Notes: a model not told the origin generated them from the letters alone. 64,000 nucleotides of DNA from Listeria floridensis FSL S10-1187 (GCF_000525875.1 NZ_AODF01000004.1:30803-94802), one strand, 5' to 3'. Numbered from the stretch's first letter, positions 9,701 through 20,651 are shown. Numbers and translations are program-made.

Positions 9701-10318
9701 CTCAAGCGGTTCAAGCTGTCCTTCAAGTTCATAAAGAATATCTTGAACCCGGTTCAAGTTTTCTTCAGTTTCAAACAACTTATTTTCAGCTTGTTTCTTA
9801 CGATTTTTATATTTTAAAACACCCGCTGCTTCTTCAAAGATTGAACGGCGCTCTTCTGGCTTACTGTTCAAGATTTCATCAATTTTCCCCTGCGAGATAA
9901 TCGACATGGATTCCCGGCCAAGCCCAGAATCCATAAATAAATCTACAATATCTTTTAAACGGCACGTTTGCTTATTTATCAAAAATTCACTGTCTCCATT
10001 TCGATAAATCCGCCGCGTAACCACCACTTCACTATAATCGACCGGTAAAAAGCGGTCGTTATTTTCCAAAACCAAAGAAACCTCAGCAAAATTAATCGGT
10101 TTTCTTGTGTCGCTACCTGCAAAAATGACATCGCCCATGCGCCCGCCGCGTAAGCTTTTTGCAGATTGTTCACCTAGAACCCAGCGGATCGCTTCGGTGA
10201 TGTTGCTCTTACCGCTGCCGTTTGGACCGACAACCGCTGTCATTCCGGGAACGAAATCAATCGCTACTTTATCAGCAAACGATTTGAAGCCATTCATTTC
10301 CAGTCGTTTTAAAAGCAA
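6757..10318 (-). CDS. smc: Chromosome condensation ATPase SMC (frameshifted)
   Basis: The frame breaks at an 8-T run (9382-9389, plus strand). With one base removed the two parts join through ERKKHGSENETEQ to give 1186 residues, the standard SMC length. Walker A is GPNGSGKSN near residue 32. Long coiled coils flank a hinge (about residues 500-670, with the Gly-rich TGGAAKQGKSS side). The C-terminal head has LSLRSGGERALTA and the Walker B ILDEVEAALDEANV. SMC with ScpAB compacts and segregates origins. As the gene is normally needed for fast growth, a sequencing error is the simplest cause. It is co-directional with rnc and ftsY. Confidence 0.95.
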
Positions 10319-10336
10319 ACCGCTTCTCTCCTTTCT

Positions 10337-11026
10337 TTACTGATGCATCAGTTTACTAACGGCAAATTCTGCCGCATTTTGTTCCGCTTGTTTTTTCGTT
10401 CGCCCAGTTCCTCTTCCAAGAACTTGACCATTGACGATAACTTGCGCTTCAAAGGCCTTATTATGCGCCGGCCCGGTTTCGCCAAGAATATCATATTCGA
10501 TCAAAACATCTCGATCGCGCTGTACAATTTCTTGAAGCTGTGTTTTATAATCTACTGTTTCAAGAAAGGCTCCAGCATCAATTTTTGGAAATACAATCCG
10601 CTCTAAAAATTGAATCACTTTTTGAAGCCCATTATCTAAATAAAGCGCACCGATGAACGCTTCAAACACATCTGCAAGAAGTGCCGGGCGCGTTCTTCCG
10701 CCAGCCTTTTCTTCGCCTTTTCCAAGACGAACATATTTTGAAAAATGCACACTATCCGCAAACTCAACAAGTGACGGCTCGCAAACAATCGCAGCACGCA
10801 TTTTCGTCATTTGACCTTCAGCCATATCTGGATACTTTTTGAATAAATAATCGGAAACGGTCAGCTCTAGGACAGCATCTCCGAGAAACTCCAAACGTTC
10901 ATTGTCTTTTAAATGTTCTTTACGGTGTTCATTGACATAAGAAGAATGTGTAAACGCCGTTTGCAGCAAACTAAGTTCCTTGAAACTAAACCCTACGCTT
11001 TCCTGCAACTCTTCCCAAATATTCAT
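10337..11026 (-). CDS. rnc: Ribonuclease III
   Basis: A 229-residue double-strand-specific endonuclease. The catalytic signature [14 protein letters not shown] is at about residues 42-55, with further acidic residues [12 protein letters not shown] near 120. The C-terminal dsRNA-binding domain (from ~158) ends [19 protein letters not shown]. It processes rRNA precursors and dsRNA. It lies 18 nt before smc. A strong hairpin sits 40-75 nt upstream of its start and may be a self-cleavage site. Confidence 0.97.
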   Translation of the reverse strand: MNIWEELQESVGFSFKELSLLQTAFTHSSYVNEHRKEHLKDNERLEFLGDAVLELTVSDYLFKKYPDMAEGQMTKMRAAIVCEPSLVEFADSVHFSKYVRLGKGEEKAGGRTRPALLADVFEAFIGALYLDNGLQKVIQFLERIVFPKIDAGAFLETVDYKTQLQEIVQRDRDVLIEYDILGETGPAHNKAFEAQVIVNGQVLGRGTGRTKKQAEQNAAEFAVSKLMHQ

Positions 11027-11066
11027 GAACTTGTTCCTCCTTCTCTTTACTAGTCAAGTTCATTTT

Positions 11067-11102
11067 CTAAACAGCTAAATAACAGCAAGCTGCTTAGAAA
11101 AT
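11067..11102 (-). promoter_or_regulatory. Hairpin in the rnc leader
   Basis: Arms TTTTCTAAACAGCT and AGCTGCTTAGAAAA form a 14-bp stem with one mismatch and an 11-nt loop, upstream of rnc. There is no T tract, so it does not look like a terminator. In E. coli and Streptomyces rnc is autoregulated by cleavage of leader hairpins; this one could serve the same way. Confidence 0.4.
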
Positions 11103-11120
11103 AAACCATCTGACGTTAGA

Positions 11121-11184
11121 AAAAGAGGCTGTCAAATCGCTTCTCCTTCGCCTAAGCTTTAGAACAAAGCGACTGGACACCCTC
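11121..11184 (-). terminator. Terminator of the fapR-acpP operon
   Basis: Imperfect arms GAGGCTGTC..TCGCTT (11125-11142) and AAGCGACTGGACACCCTC (11167-11184) enclose a long loop. On the minus strand the stem ends in five T. It closes the fatty-acid operon before rnc. Confidence 0.65.
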
Positions 11185-11203
11185 GTTTATCTCGTCACTG
11201 AAA

Positions 11204-11449
<246 letters not shown>

Positions 11450-11502
11450 TCACCTCCCTCCAAGTATTATAGCGGAAAACATGACGCGCGTAAACAGTTA
11501 AT

Positions 11503-12249
11503 TTACATGTTCATTCCGCCGTCAACAGAGAGGACTTGCCCCGTGATATAACTCGCATTGTCGCTTGCAAGGAAATAAACGGCATTCGCAATATCCGCTG
11601 TTTTTCCGTAAGCATGTAGCGGAATTTGTTCAAGCATCATTTCCTTTGTTTTCTCATCCAGTTCAGCTGTCATTTCAGTTTCAATAAAGCCCGGTGCAAC
11701 AGCATTCACATTAATACCACGCGGTGCAAGTTCACGAGCTGTTGTTTTCGTAAGGCCAATCATACCGGCTTTGCTTGCAACGTAGTTGGCTTGGCCGGCG
11801 TTTCCGATGATGCCGACAACGGAAGCCATATTGATGATTTTTCCAGCGCGTTGCTTCATCATAATTCGGCTTACTGCTTTTGTTGTCAGGAAGGTGCCTT
11901 TCAGATTGATATTAATTACATCATCCCATTCTTCTTCTTTCATCCGCATCAAGAGATTATCGCGTGTAATGCCGGCATTGTTTACGAGGATATCAATGCG
12001 GCCAAAACGCTCCATCACTTCCTTAAAGAAAGCATCCACATCTTCTGGGCTCGATACGTCTGCTTTCATTGCTTCTGCTTCGACACCGTATTCGCTCAAA
12101 AGATCAAGCGTTTCCTTGGCTGCATCAGCACGACCACCATAATTGAAAAAGATGTTTGCTCCTTCCTTCGCAAGTTTCAAAACAATTTCACGGCCGATGC
12201 CGCGCGAGCCACCCGTTACGACAGCTACTTTCCCGCTAAGAGTTCCCAT
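11503..12249 (-). CDS. fabG: 3-oxoacyl-ACP reductase
   Basis: A 248-residue short-chain dehydrogenase. The cofactor motif GGSRGIGRE is near residue 13, NNAG near 90, the catalytic Ser in INMASVVG near 142, and YVASK near 155. It reduces beta-ketoacyl-ACP with NADPH. Its ATG follows the fabD stop by one base or less, so translation is probably coupled. Confidence 0.97.
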   Translation of the reverse strand: MGTLSGKVAVVTGGSRGIGREIVLKLAKEGANIFFNYGGRADAAKETLDLLSEYGVEAEAMKADVSSPEDVDAFFKEVMERFGRIDILVNNAGITRDNLLMRMKEEEWDDVININLKGTFLTTKAVSRIMMKQRAGKIINMASVVGIIGNAGQANYVASKAGMIGLTKTTARELAPRGINVNAVAPGFIETEMTAELDEKTKEMMLEQIPLHAYGKTADIANAVYFLASDNASYITGQVLSVDGGMNM

Positions 12250-13191
12250 TTATTTTCCTCCTTTAAGTTCTGCTATGACCGCTTCAAGGCTTTCAAGGTC
12301 AAAAGCATTTAGTACCTTAACCTCACGATTAATTTTTTTCACGAGACCAGAAGCCACTTTTCCGGCGCCGATTTCGACAAAAGTATCAACCCCTGCTTCG
12401 ATTAAAGCTTCAACCGATTGTTCAAAACGGACTGGAGAATAAATTTGGCGAATTAGTTTATCTTCGAGAAGTGCTTTATCTGTAAGCGGTTCTGCATCAA
12501 CGTTGTTCACAACCGGAATATCTCCGTCAAGAAGTGTTACCGTTTTAAGAACAGCACCGAATTTTTCAGCCGCAGGTTTCATTAATGCCGAGTGAAACGG
12601 ACCGCTTACAGCAAGTGGCATAACGCGTTTAGCTCCTGCTGCTTTCAGTTCTTCTGCCGCTTTGTCGATTCCTGCTTTCGTCCCAGAAATCACGATTTGC
12701 CCTGGACAATTATAGTTCGCAATTTGAACAGGTTCGCTTTTCGCGATTTCTGCCGTTACGTGTTCGATCGTTTCTGCATCAAGACCAAGCACAGCTGCCA
12801 TCGCACCCGCACCGTCCGGAACTGCTGCTTCCATCAGTTTGCCACGCTCATGAACCAAATAAATCGCATCTTCTTCCGAGAGAAAACCAGCGGCAACAAG
12901 GGCGCTATATTCGCCAAGACTATGCCCGATTGCATAATCTGCCTTAATTCCTGCTGTTTCAAGAGCACGCAAAATGGCTACACTCGTTGCGACGAGGGCA
13001 GGTTGCGCATTTTCCGATTTCGTAAGCAGTTCGATCGGTCCTTCTGTAATGATATCTGTCAGCGAAAAACCTAGTTTGGCATCGGCTTTTTCAAAAACCG
13101 CTTTCGCTTCTGGATATGTTGCACTTACATCTTGACCCATTCCGACTTTTTGCGAACCTTGACCGGGAAATACAAAAGCTATCTTATTCAT
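12250..13191 (-). CDS. fabD: Malonyl-CoA:ACP transacylase
   Basis: A 313-residue enzyme. FPGQGSQ opens the protein, the nucleophile Ser is in [10 protein letters not shown] near residue 92, and the partner His is in GPFHSALM near 200. It loads malonyl groups onto ACP. It overlaps the end of plsX by 8 bp and abuts fabG, forming a tight operon under FapR. Confidence 0.97.
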   Translation of the reverse strand: MNKIAFVFPGQGSQKVGMGQDVSATYPEAKAVFEKADAKLGFSLTDIITEGPIELLTKSENAQPALVATSVAILRALETAGIKADYAIGHSLGEYSALVAAGFLSEEDAIYLVHERGKLMEAAVPDGAGAMAAVLGLDAETIEHVTAEIAKSEPVQIANYNCPGQIVISGTKAGIDKAAEELKAAGAKRVMPLAVSGPFHSALMKPAAEKFGAVLKTVTLLDGDIPVVNNVDAEPLTDKALLEDKLIRQIYSPVRFEQSVEALIEAGVDTFVEIGAGKVASGLVKKINREVKVLNAFDLESLEAVIAELKGGK

Positions 13192-14194
13192 TCGTTTGTC
13201 CTCCTAATCTACCTTGATCGATTTCTGCTTTAATCGTTTCAACAACTTGTTTTTCAACCATATCACGCGCTTGGCGGATCGTCGTAAAAATGCCGTGCGC
13301 ATTCGATGAACCGTGCGCTTTAATTACCGGAGCTTGAACGCCGAACAAGCAAGCACCGCCGTATTCGCTGTAATCCATTTTTGCCCGTAGCGAAAGCAGA
13401 TCTTTTTTCAAAACACCCGCCGCGAGTTTATTTTTAAAACTGCCCATCAAGCTCATCTTAAGCATCGAGAAAAAGGCAGCACCGGTTCCTTCCAGACTTT
13501 TCAACACCATGTTTCCTGTAAATCCGTCCGTAACAACCACATCCGCCACGTCCATCAGTAAATCACGAGATTCAATATTTCCGATAAAATGATAAGCCGA
13601 TTGTTCTTTCATCAGTTCATAGGTTTTCTTTGTAAGTTCGTTTCCCTTCGTTGCTTCCGTCCCGATGTTGAGCAACCCGATTCGCGGTTTTTCAATCTTG
13701 CGCACCTGCTCCGCATAAATCGAGCCCATCAATCCAAATTGCAGCAAATGCTCCGGTTTCGCATCCGAATTCGCCCCAAGATCAAGCATCACAAACCCTT
13801 TTCCACTAATCGTCGGAAGCGTTGGTGCAAGCGCTGGACGATCAATCCCTTTGATTCGTCCGACAACAAAAAGTCCGGTTGACATTAGCGCACCAGTATT
13901 GCCCGCAGAAATACAGGCGTCTGCTTCACCGTCTTTTACAGCTTGGGCAGCAAGCACCATCGAAGAATTCTTTTTGCGTTTCACAGCGCGAACCGGCTCA
14001 TCATCACTTTCAATTTTTTCATCTGTATGTACAATGGTGACACGCGTCTTATCCGTCAAGTGTTCCAAAATCTCTTCTTCTTTTCCAAAAAGAATAAATT
14101 CCACATCTTTAAACTGGCTGGCCGCTTCCATTACACCGAGAACAATTTCTTTCGGCGCGTTGTCCCCGCCCATCGCATCAATCGCTATTTTCAT
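13184..14194 (-). CDS. plsX: Phosphate acyltransferase PlsX
   Basis: A 336-residue protein beginning [14 protein letters not shown], the PlsX signature. It converts acyl-ACP to acyl-phosphate, the donor for PlsY, and so joins fatty-acid to phospholipid synthesis. It overlaps fapR by 4 bp (ATGA) and fabD by 8 bp. The known FapR regulon includes this operon. Confidence 0.97.
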   Translation of the reverse strand: MKIAIDAMGGDNAPKEIVLGVMEAASQFKDVEFILFGKEEEILEHLTDKTRVTIVHTDEKIESDDEPVRAVKRKKNSSMVLAAQAVKDGEADACISAGNTGALMSTGLFVVGRIKGIDRPALAPTLPTISGKGFVMLDLGANSDAKPEHLLQFGLMGSIYAEQVRKIEKPRIGLLNIGTEATKGNELTKKTYELMKEQSAYHFIGNIESRDLLMDVADVVVTDGFTGNMVLKSLEGTGAAFFSMLKMSLMGSFKNKLAAGVLKKDLLSLRAKMDYSEYGGACLFGVQAPVIKAHGSSNAHGIFTTIRQARDMVEKQVVETIKAEIDQGRLGGQTNE

Positions 14195-14781
14195 TTTTCG
14201 TCAGTCCTTTTACTTTTTTCTGTAGCATGGTACATTTCAAACTTACCCTTCAAAACAACCTCGTCGCCGACAAAACTTCGGACATCAACAATCGTAATCG
14301 TCCGTTTTCCAGTTTGCTGCCTCACAAATGCCTTAGAGACTACGCGTTCGCCGAGTTTTACTTGGCGGACAAAACGCACAGTTGCTTGTGTTGTAAGTGC
14401 AAGTTCGTTCGGAATAACTGCTGTCGCAAGCGAATTCGCTTGCGCAAACAAATGATGTCCCCTTGCAATTTTATTTCGCTTGAAGACATGCTCCTCGCGC
14501 ACATCAAAAATCGAAATGGCACTCTTATTCAGCTCAATGTCAATAATTTCACCGATAATTTCTTCAAGCGGCAAACTTTTGACCGAATCTGCAAAGTTCT
14601 CACTTGCCACATGTTTAATCCGCTCACGCAGTTCTGGAATCGACAGTGCCACACGATCAAGTCGTACAGTTTGCACACTGACATTAAATTTCTTCGCCAA
14701 GTCATCATCCGTGATAAACGGATTTTCTTCGATGACTTCGCGCAGCCTTGTTTGCCGTTCCTTCTTCGGATATTTTTTCAT
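14191..14781 (-). CDS. fapR: Malonyl-CoA-responsive repressor FapR
   Basis: A 196-residue regulator. The N-terminal HTH ([19 protein letters not shown]) is followed by a hot-dog domain that binds malonyl-CoA ([17 protein letters not shown], then [14 protein letters not shown]). It represses lipid-synthesis genes until malonyl-CoA accumulates. The start at 14781 is preferred because GGGGA lies 6 nt upstream; an ATG at 14808 has no ribosome binding site and lies against the operator. It heads fapR-plsX-fabD-fabG-acpP. Confidence 0.95.
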   Translation of the reverse strand: MKKYPKKERQTRLREVIEENPFITDDDLAKKFNVSVQTVRLDRVALSIPELRERIKHVASENFADSVKSLPLEEIIGEIIDIELNKSAISIFDVREEHVFKRNKIARGHHLFAQANSLATAVIPNELALTTQATVRFVRQVKLGERVVSKAFVRQQTGKRTITIVDVRSFVGDEVVLKGKFEMYHATEKSKRTDEK

Positions 14782-14812
14782 TCGACTTCCCCATCTCTTT
14801 TGTTTCATGATA

Positions 14813-14829
14813 CTAATACCAGCTACTAA
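14813..14829 (-). promoter_or_regulatory. FapR operator
   Basis: The minus-strand sequence TTAGTAGCTGGTATTAG matches the FapR consensus TTAGTACCTRRTACTAA at 14 of 17 positions. It lies 32 nt before the fapR start, implying autoregulation of the whole lipid operon. Confidence 0.75.
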
Positions 14830-14923
14830 ATTTCGGGTAAAAAAACGGGACAGGAAAAATCGAAGAATTCTCCCATCCGAACGTCGATTTGCAAGTTATT
14901 TCTATACGTTCATTATGTTATAT

Positions 14924-14950
14924 AAAAAGCTGCTTCCTTGCAAGCTTTTT
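14924..14950 (-). terminator. Terminator after recG
   Basis: The stem AAAAAGCT-GC / GC-AAGCTTTTT with one bulge lies 5 nt beyond the recG stop and ends in five T on the minus strand. It separates fakA-sdaAB-sdaAA-recG from fapR. Confidence 0.75.
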
Positions 14951-14954
14951 CCAT

Positions 14955-17007
14955 CTAATCAAGCTTCTCCGAACCAAAGACCCCTAAGTCATCAAGCAAG
15001 TTTCGCAGTTTTTCATAGCGCGGCTGATTCATAAAATCTTCTTCAAAAATCAGCTTCGCCGCATCTTGGCGTGCCACTTCAAGCACCCGGTAATCGTGCA
15101 CCATATCAGCCACTTTAAATTCCGGAATCCCGCTTTGCTTCTTACCGAAGAAATCCCCCGGTCCTCGCAGTTCAAGATCACGTTCACTAAGCACAAAACC
15201 GTCGCTTGTTTCTGTCATGATCGACATCCGCTCTTTGCCGACTTCCGTTTTTGGATTAGCAATTAAAATACAATAGGATTGTTCGCTACCGCGGCCGACC
15301 CGGCCGCGCAACTGGTGCAACTGCGCGAGGCCAAACCGATCAGCATCATAGATGACCATCATCGTTGCATTCGGCACATTCACTCCGACTTCGACAACCG
15401 TCGTTGAAACAAGGCAATCAATCTGTTTGTCATTAAAAGCGCGCATTAATTCATCTTTTTCTGCCGGAAGCAGTCTCCCGTGCATAAGACCTGGTGTATA
15501 TTTGCCTTTCCATTTCGTAAGCAAAATATTGTAAAAATCAACCGCATTTTGAACATCAAGTTTTTCCGACTCTTCAATCAGCGGACAAATGACGTAAGCC
15601 TGTCTGCCTTTTGCGATTTCTTTTTCCATAAATGCAATCACACGATCAAGCATCTCATGTTTCACCCAAAACGTTTCAATTTCTTTTCGCCCCGCCGGAA
15701 GCTCATCGATAATCGAAACATCCATTTCACCGAATGCAGTAATCGCAAGCGTTCGCGGAATCGGGGTTGCCGTCATAAAAAGAACATCCGGATACTCGCC
15801 CTTTTCTCGCAAGACGCGGCGTTGATTTACGCCGAAACGATGCTGTTCATCAGTAATTACAAGCCCGAGACGATTAAAAATTACATCCTCTTGAATCACA
15901 GCGTGCGTCCCAATTAAAACGTCCAGTTCTCCCGCTTCAAGCATCGCAAGCAGTTCACGCCGCTTCTTGCCTTTAACACTGCTTGTAAGCAAGCCGACTG
16001 TCACGCCAAACGGCTCAAGCAAATCAAAGAGCGAATTCGCATGCTGTTCAGCAAGAATTTCCGTTGGTACCATGAGGGCGCTTTGAAAACCGCTTTTCGC
16101 CGCCGCAAACATCGCAATACTTGCCACGACCGTTTTCCCAGAACCTACATCGCCTTGAAGAAGCCGGTTCATATGAAAATGCGATTTCATATCACCGCTG
16201 ATTTCATTCACTACACGCTTTTGCGCATTCGTGAGTGGAAATGGCAGAGCATCAATATAAGTTCGCAATTCTTCTACATCATAGTCAATTGAGATGCCAT
16301 TTGAGCGTTCCCGTTCAATCTTCCTGAAAAACTGCATTTTCATTTGGAAAAGCAAAAATTCCTCGTAAACCATCCGCCGCCTCGCTTGCTTAAGTTCCGC
16401 ATCATCTTTTGGAAAGTGCAGCATACAAACCGCGTCAGAACGAGAAACTAGCTTATAACGTTCTAATAATTCTTCCGGAATCACTTCAACAATCAGCTCA
16501 TGAAAAGTATCAAAAGCTTGTTTCGTGTATTTAAAAAATCGTTTTATTGCGCATATTGCCTTTCAGTCTGTAAACACCCTCAAGATTTTCATCGCTACTT
16601 TTTAAGCCGCTCCCGAATTTGCTTGCCGTAATTTGCGCTCGATTTTTATCCCATTTTCCAGAGATTGTCACTTGTTCGCCCGCTGCGATCTTGCTTTTCA
16701 AGTATGGCTGATTAAAAAAATCAATTTTCAAGATTTGCCCGTCAGCAGATAAACGAAACGATAACTTTGATTTTTTCCTACCATAATAACTGACAACCGG
16801 TTCGGTTAATACTTCGCCATAGACCGTTATCCGTTCCCCGTTTTCCACTTCGGACAAATCCCGCATCCGGTAATCTTCATAGCGGTACGGGAAATTCCAA
16901 AGCAAATCATATATTGATTCAATTCCGAGTTCCTTAAACGTTTTAGCGGTTTCCTCTCCGATTCCCTTCAGCATCGTAAGCGGTATCTTTGTTAAATTAT
17001 TCTCCAA
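14955..17007 (-). CDS. recG: ATP-dependent DNA helicase RecG (frameshifted)
   Basis: The frame is split at a 6-A run (16533-16538, plus strand). Removing one base joins the halves through [12 protein letters not shown] and gives 683 residues, the normal length. The N-terminal wedge/OB domain precedes the helicase core: [11 protein letters not shown], then DEQHRFGV (DExH box) and [10 protein letters not shown], with QLRGRVGRG in the second RecA-like domain. RecG remodels stalled forks and Holliday junctions. It overlaps sdaAA by 11 bp. The break is at a homopolymer and is likely an assembly error. Confidence 0.94.
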
Positions 17008-17887
17008 TGCCCTCAGGCGACAAGCCGAAGATTTTTGCTTGAATCATGCGTCCCGTCGGCGTCGCCGCCAGTCCTCCCTCTGCTGTTTCTCTTAGACTGC
17101 TTGGCATTTGAAGACCAACGCGGTGCATCGCCTCAATTACTTCATCACACGGGATGCGGCTCTTAATCCCTGCAAGCGCCATATCTGCTGAAATAATAGC
17201 TTGCGACGAACCAAGCGCATTACGTTTCACACAAGGTACTTCAACAAGTCCGGCAACTGGATCACATACTAAACCTAGCATATTTTTCATCGTCATTGCC
17301 ATTGCATCAGCTGATTGTTCCGGCGTTCCGCCGGCAGCTTCAACAAGGGCCGCTGAAGCCATTGCGCTTGCTGAACCTACCTCAGCTTGACAACCGCCTG
17401 CCGCTCCGCTGATAAACGCATTGTTTGCCACAACAAAGCCAAATGCGCCGGCTGTAAATAGAAAATTGATCATTTGTTCTTGCGTCAGGTTCAGTCGATC
17501 TTTGACCGCAAATAAGACGCCGGGAACAACCCCTGCGCTTCCTGCTGTCGGCGTAGCACAAATAACGCCCATTGCCGCATTGACTTCATTCGTTGCGATA
17601 GCTTTTTGAACAGAACGTAAAAGCACATCGCCCGAAAGAAAATTGCCTTTATCAATATATTCCTGCATTAAGACTGCATCGCCGCCAGTCAGTCCTGTCG
17701 TCGACTCGACACCCGCTTCGCCGTCTTTAATGGCTTGTTCCATCACTTCAAGATTCCGCTCCATCGCTTCGATTACTTCCTCGCGTGACTTTCCGGAAAC
17801 GCTCACTTCGCGTTCAATCATGATTTCTGAGATTGGTTTATTTTCGCGATTTGCGATATCCACTAATTCTGCGACCGTACGAAACAT
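16997..17887 (-). CDS. sdaAA: L-serine dehydratase, alpha subunit
   Basis: The iron-sulfur subunit of the two-chain serine ammonia-lyase that converts L-serine to pyruvate and ammonia. Conserved Cys-containing segments are CATPTAGSAGV, AAGGCQAEVGSASAM and VCDPVAGLVEVPC. The start MFRTVAEL at 17887 is preferred because GGAG lies 10 nt upstream; the in-frame GTG at 17896 overlaps that site. It directly follows sdaAB. Confidence 0.95.
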   Translation of the reverse strand: MFRTVAELVDIANRENKPISEIMIEREVSVSGKSREEVIEAMERNLEVMEQAIKDGEAGVESTTGLTGGDAVLMQEYIDKGNFLSGDVLLRSVQKAIATNEVNAAMGVICATPTAGSAGVVPGVLFAVKDRLNLTQEQMINFLFTAGAFGFVVANNAFISGAAGGCQAEVGSASAMASAALVEAAGGTPEQSADAMAMTMKNMLGLVCDPVAGLVEVPCVKRNALGSSQAIISADMALAGIKSRIPCDEVIEAMHRVGLQMPSSLRETAEGGLAATPTGRMIQAKIFGLSPEGIGE

Positions 17888-17905
17888 AACTTTCACACTC
17901 CTAAA

Positions 17906-18568
17906 TTAAATAATTATACTGGCTACTTGGAAAACACCTTTTAATTTTGCAATTCCATCAAGGAGACTTTGATCAACAGGCTGATCTACTTCGATCACCA
18001 TTAGGGCATCATCGCCTTTTACTTTTCGCGAAACTTTCATCGCACCGATATTAATCTCATGATCGGCAATAATGCGCGTCGTATTCGCAATCACCCCGAA
18101 CTTATCTTCATGAAGAATAAGTAGCGCCGGCGCCGTCCCTGTAAATTCAAGTTCAAATTCATTCAAGCGGATAATTTCCACTTTGCCGCCGCCAATTGAA
18201 GCACCAACAAGCGTCATTTGCTTCATGCCGTTTTTCAGCACAAGCTTAACCGTATTCGGATGAGGAGCTTCCTCCGTTTCTTCGATGAATTGAATGTGCA
18301 TGCCCCAATCCTCTGCAAGCTTAGGTGAATCTTTCATTCGTGGATCATCCGGTTCAAAACCAAGCAAACCCCCGATGAGGGCAACATCTGTGCCGTGACC
18401 TTTATACGTTTTTGCAAATGAGCCGTACAAATGAATGTCCACTTGCGCAGGCTGTTCGTTAAAAACACTTCTTGCAATCGCTCCAATACGGCTTGCTCCC
18501 GCCGTATGGGAACTTGAAGGACCAATCATTACCGGCCCGATAACATCGAACACACTATTAAACTTCAT
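17906..18568 (-). CDS. sdaAB: L-serine dehydratase, beta subunit
   Basis: The beta subunit of serine dehydratase. The N-terminal half contains GPVMIGPSSSHTAGASRIG, and the C-terminal half is an ACT domain (FGVIANTTRIIADHEINIG). ACT domains sense amino acids. The start MKFNSVF is chosen by the AAAGGA spacing. It sits between fakA and sdaAA; the gene order matches Listeria. Confidence 0.95.
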   Translation of the reverse strand: MKFNSVFDVIGPVMIGPSSSHTAGASRIGAIARSVFNEQPAQVDIHLYGSFAKTYKGHGTDVALIGGLLGFEPDDPRMKDSPKLAEDWGMHIQFIEETEEAPHPNTVKLVLKNGMKQMTLVGASIGGGKVEIIRLNEFELEFTGTAPALLILHEDKFGVIANTTRIIADHEINIGAMKVSRKVKGDDALMVIEVDQPVDQSLLDGIAKLKGVFQVASIII

Positions 18569-18606
18569 CTGAAACATCCTTTCCCCGTCATCGTTTGACG
18601 ATTTTG

Positions 18607-20271
18607 TTATTCAACAGAAAAAATGTATGGATAAACCGGCTGACCGCCGTCATGCACTTCAAATTCCACATCAGGGAATTCATCAGTAAGAGCATCCACA
18701 AGCTCTTCTGCCGTTTCGGGCGTTGCGCCTTCCCCGAAAATTAGCGTCACAATTTCACTGTCTTCATCAAGCATCGCTTGGAGCGTATCCAGCGCCGTAG
18801 CTTTGAGTGTCTTTTCACTATATTTGATTTTCCCTTGGATCATCCCAATAAAATCATCCTTATGAATTTCAACACCTTCAACAGTAGTATCCCGAACAGC
18901 CGTCGTCACAGAACCACTTTTCACTTCATCAATAACCTGTGTCATTGCCCCGACGTTCTCAGAGAAATCAGCACGTGGTTGATACGCAAGCAGTGCCGCA
19001 AGCCCTTCTGGAATCGTCTTCGTCGGAATCACTTGAACACTTTCCTCACCAAGCACAGCCGCCGCTTGCTCAGCTGCCATCAAAATGTTTTTATTGTTCG
19101 GCAAAACAAAAACTTGCTCCGCATTTGCCGATTCTATTGCTTTTACAATATCCTCCGTACTCGGATTCATCGTTTGACCGCCAGAAAGCACGACCGTCGC
19201 TCCGACACTTAAGAACAATTCTTTGATACCTGCTCCGGCCGAAACCGTCACAATCCCGAATGGAACTTTCTCTTTTGGTGCCGCTTGTTCCTCCGGTTCG
19301 GATACAATTGCATCGTGCTGTTCGCGCATATTTTCAACCTTCATCTTAATCAAGCTGCCGAATTCCTGTCCGTAATTGAAAACATCACCTGGATGCTCTG
19401 TGTGGACGTGTACTTTAGCCACTTCATCATCAGAAACAACTAAAAGCGAATCCCCCATCGTACTTAAGTGATTGCGGAATTCAGTTTCGTCAAAGGCTTT
19501 TTGGCCGGGCTTATTCTCATTAATTCGCACCATAATCTCCGTGCAGTACCCATAAACAATGTCTTCTGTCGACATAAAGTCCTGCACATGGCGGTGGTGC
19601 TCCGCGCTCACAAGCTCGCTCATCGAAAGCATATAGTCAGGAATTTCCATGTTACCCGTTAGGACGCCATAGAATCCTTCATAAATAATAATCAATCCTT
19701 GACCGCCGCTATCGACTACACCTACTTCTTTTAGTACAGGAAGCTGCTCTGGGGTTTTTTCAAGCGCTTCTTTCCCCTTAGCAAGAATGTCCTTCATAAC
19801 CGCCTCGATCGTTGCATCTTCTCGGCTTGCTGCTTCAATCCCAGCTTTTGCTGCTTCACGCGCAACCGTCAAAATCGTTCCTTCAACAGGTTTCATTACA
19901 GCCTTATACGCCGTCTCAACGCCCTTAACAAATCCGCCGGCAAAGTCAACTGGTGAAAGTCTTTCTTTTCCTTCAACTGCTTTTGCGAAACCGCGGAATA
20001 GCTGCGACAAAATAACCCCTGAATTACCACGAGCTCCCATTAAAAGACCCTTTGCCAGATTTGCACTTACTGCGCCAGCATTTGCCGTTTCGTGCGTCTT
20101 AACCTCTTTCGCACCACTTGTCATGGATAAATTCATGTTCGTCCCAGTGTCGCCGTCAGGAACAGGGAAAACATTCAGCGAATCTACAAAGTCAGCATTT
20201 TTGGTTAAATTTTCCGCGCCGAGCGCAATCATTTTTGCCCATTTTTCTCCGTCTAACTGATAAGTATCCAA
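18607..20271 (-). CDS. fakA: Fatty acid kinase FakA (YloV)
   Basis: A 554-residue protein. The N-terminal DhaL-type kinase domain has PVPDGDTGTNMNL (metal-ATP site), GARGNSGVILSQL and VDSGGQGL; a middle domain and a DegV-like C-terminal domain follow. It phosphorylates fatty acids held by FakB proteins, feeding exogenous acids into phospholipids. It lies 14 nt after the asp23-family gene, as in Bacillus yloU-yloV. Confidence 0.96.
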   Translation of the reverse strand: MDTYQLDGEKWAKMIALGAENLTKNADFVDSLNVFPVPDGDTGTNMNLSMTSGAKEVKTHETANAGAVSANLAKGLLMGARGNSGVILSQLFRGFAKAVEGKERLSPVDFAGGFVKGVETAYKAVMKPVEGTILTVAREAAKAGIEAASREDATIEAVMKDILAKGKEALEKTPEQLPVLKEVGVVDSGGQGLIIIYEGFYGVLTGNMEIPDYMLSMSELVSAEHHRHVQDFMSTEDIVYGYCTEIMVRINENKPGQKAFDETEFRNHLSTMGDSLLVVSDDEVAKVHVHTEHPGDVFNYGQEFGSLIKMKVENMREQHDAIVSEPEEQAAPKEKVPFGIVTVSAGAGIKELFLSVGATVVLSGGQTMNPSTEDIVKAIESANAEQVFVLPNNKNILMAAEQAAAVLGEESVQVIPTKTIPEGLAALLAYQPRADFSENVGAMTQVIDEVKSGSVTTAVRDTTVEGVEIHKDDFIGMIQGKIKYSEKTLKATALDTLQAMLDEDSEIVTLIFGEGATPETAEELVDALTDEFPDVEFEVHDGGQPVYPYIFSVE

Positions 20272-20285
20272 CTTTAGAATCCCCC

Positions 20286-20651
20286 TTAATCTTCGTCCAA
20301 GACTTTGACACCTTGAACAAAGATATTTACAGAGTCGACTGTAAGTCCAAGTGTTTTTTCAAGTGTATATTTAACACGTTCTTGCACATTATGCGCCACT
20401 TCGGAAATTTTCGTACCGAATCGAACAATAATATACATATCGATGTGAAGACCAGAGCCTTCTTTTCTAACAATAACGCCCTTTGTATAATTTTCACGAC
20501 CGAGAATCTCCGTTAAGCCATCGCGAATTTGATGACGACTTGCCATTCCGACAATCCCGAAGTTCTCTTCAGCAGCACCGCCTGCAATCGTTGCAATGAC
20601 TTCGTCTGTGATTGCTACCGTGCCGAGTTTTGTTTCTATTTCAAGTGACAT
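20286..20651 (-). CDS. yloU: Asp23/YloU-family envelope-stress protein
   Basis: A 121-residue Asp23 (DUF322) protein: GTVAITDEVIATIAGGAA at the N-terminus, then IVRKEGSGLHIDMYIIVRFG. Family members are abundant cytoplasmic or membrane-tethered proteins linked to cell-envelope homeostasis. The start MSLEIETK at 20651 has GGAGG 8 nt upstream; the longer frame does not. It leads the operon into fakA. Confidence 0.93.
   Translation of the reverse strand: MSLEIETKLGTVAITDEVIATIAGGAAEENFGIVGMASRHQIRDGLTEILGRENYTKGVIVRKEGSGLHIDMYIIVRFGTKISEVAHNVQERVKYTLEKTLGLTVDSVNIFVQGVKVLDED

Noticed and set aside
11626..12312. 228-codon plus-strand frame over fabG
   Set aside because: Antisense shadow of the intact fabG, with no ribosome binding site or recognisable domain.
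14227..14829. 200-codon plus-strand frame over fapR
   Set aside because: Antisense of a well-identified gene; composition is that of a reverse complement.
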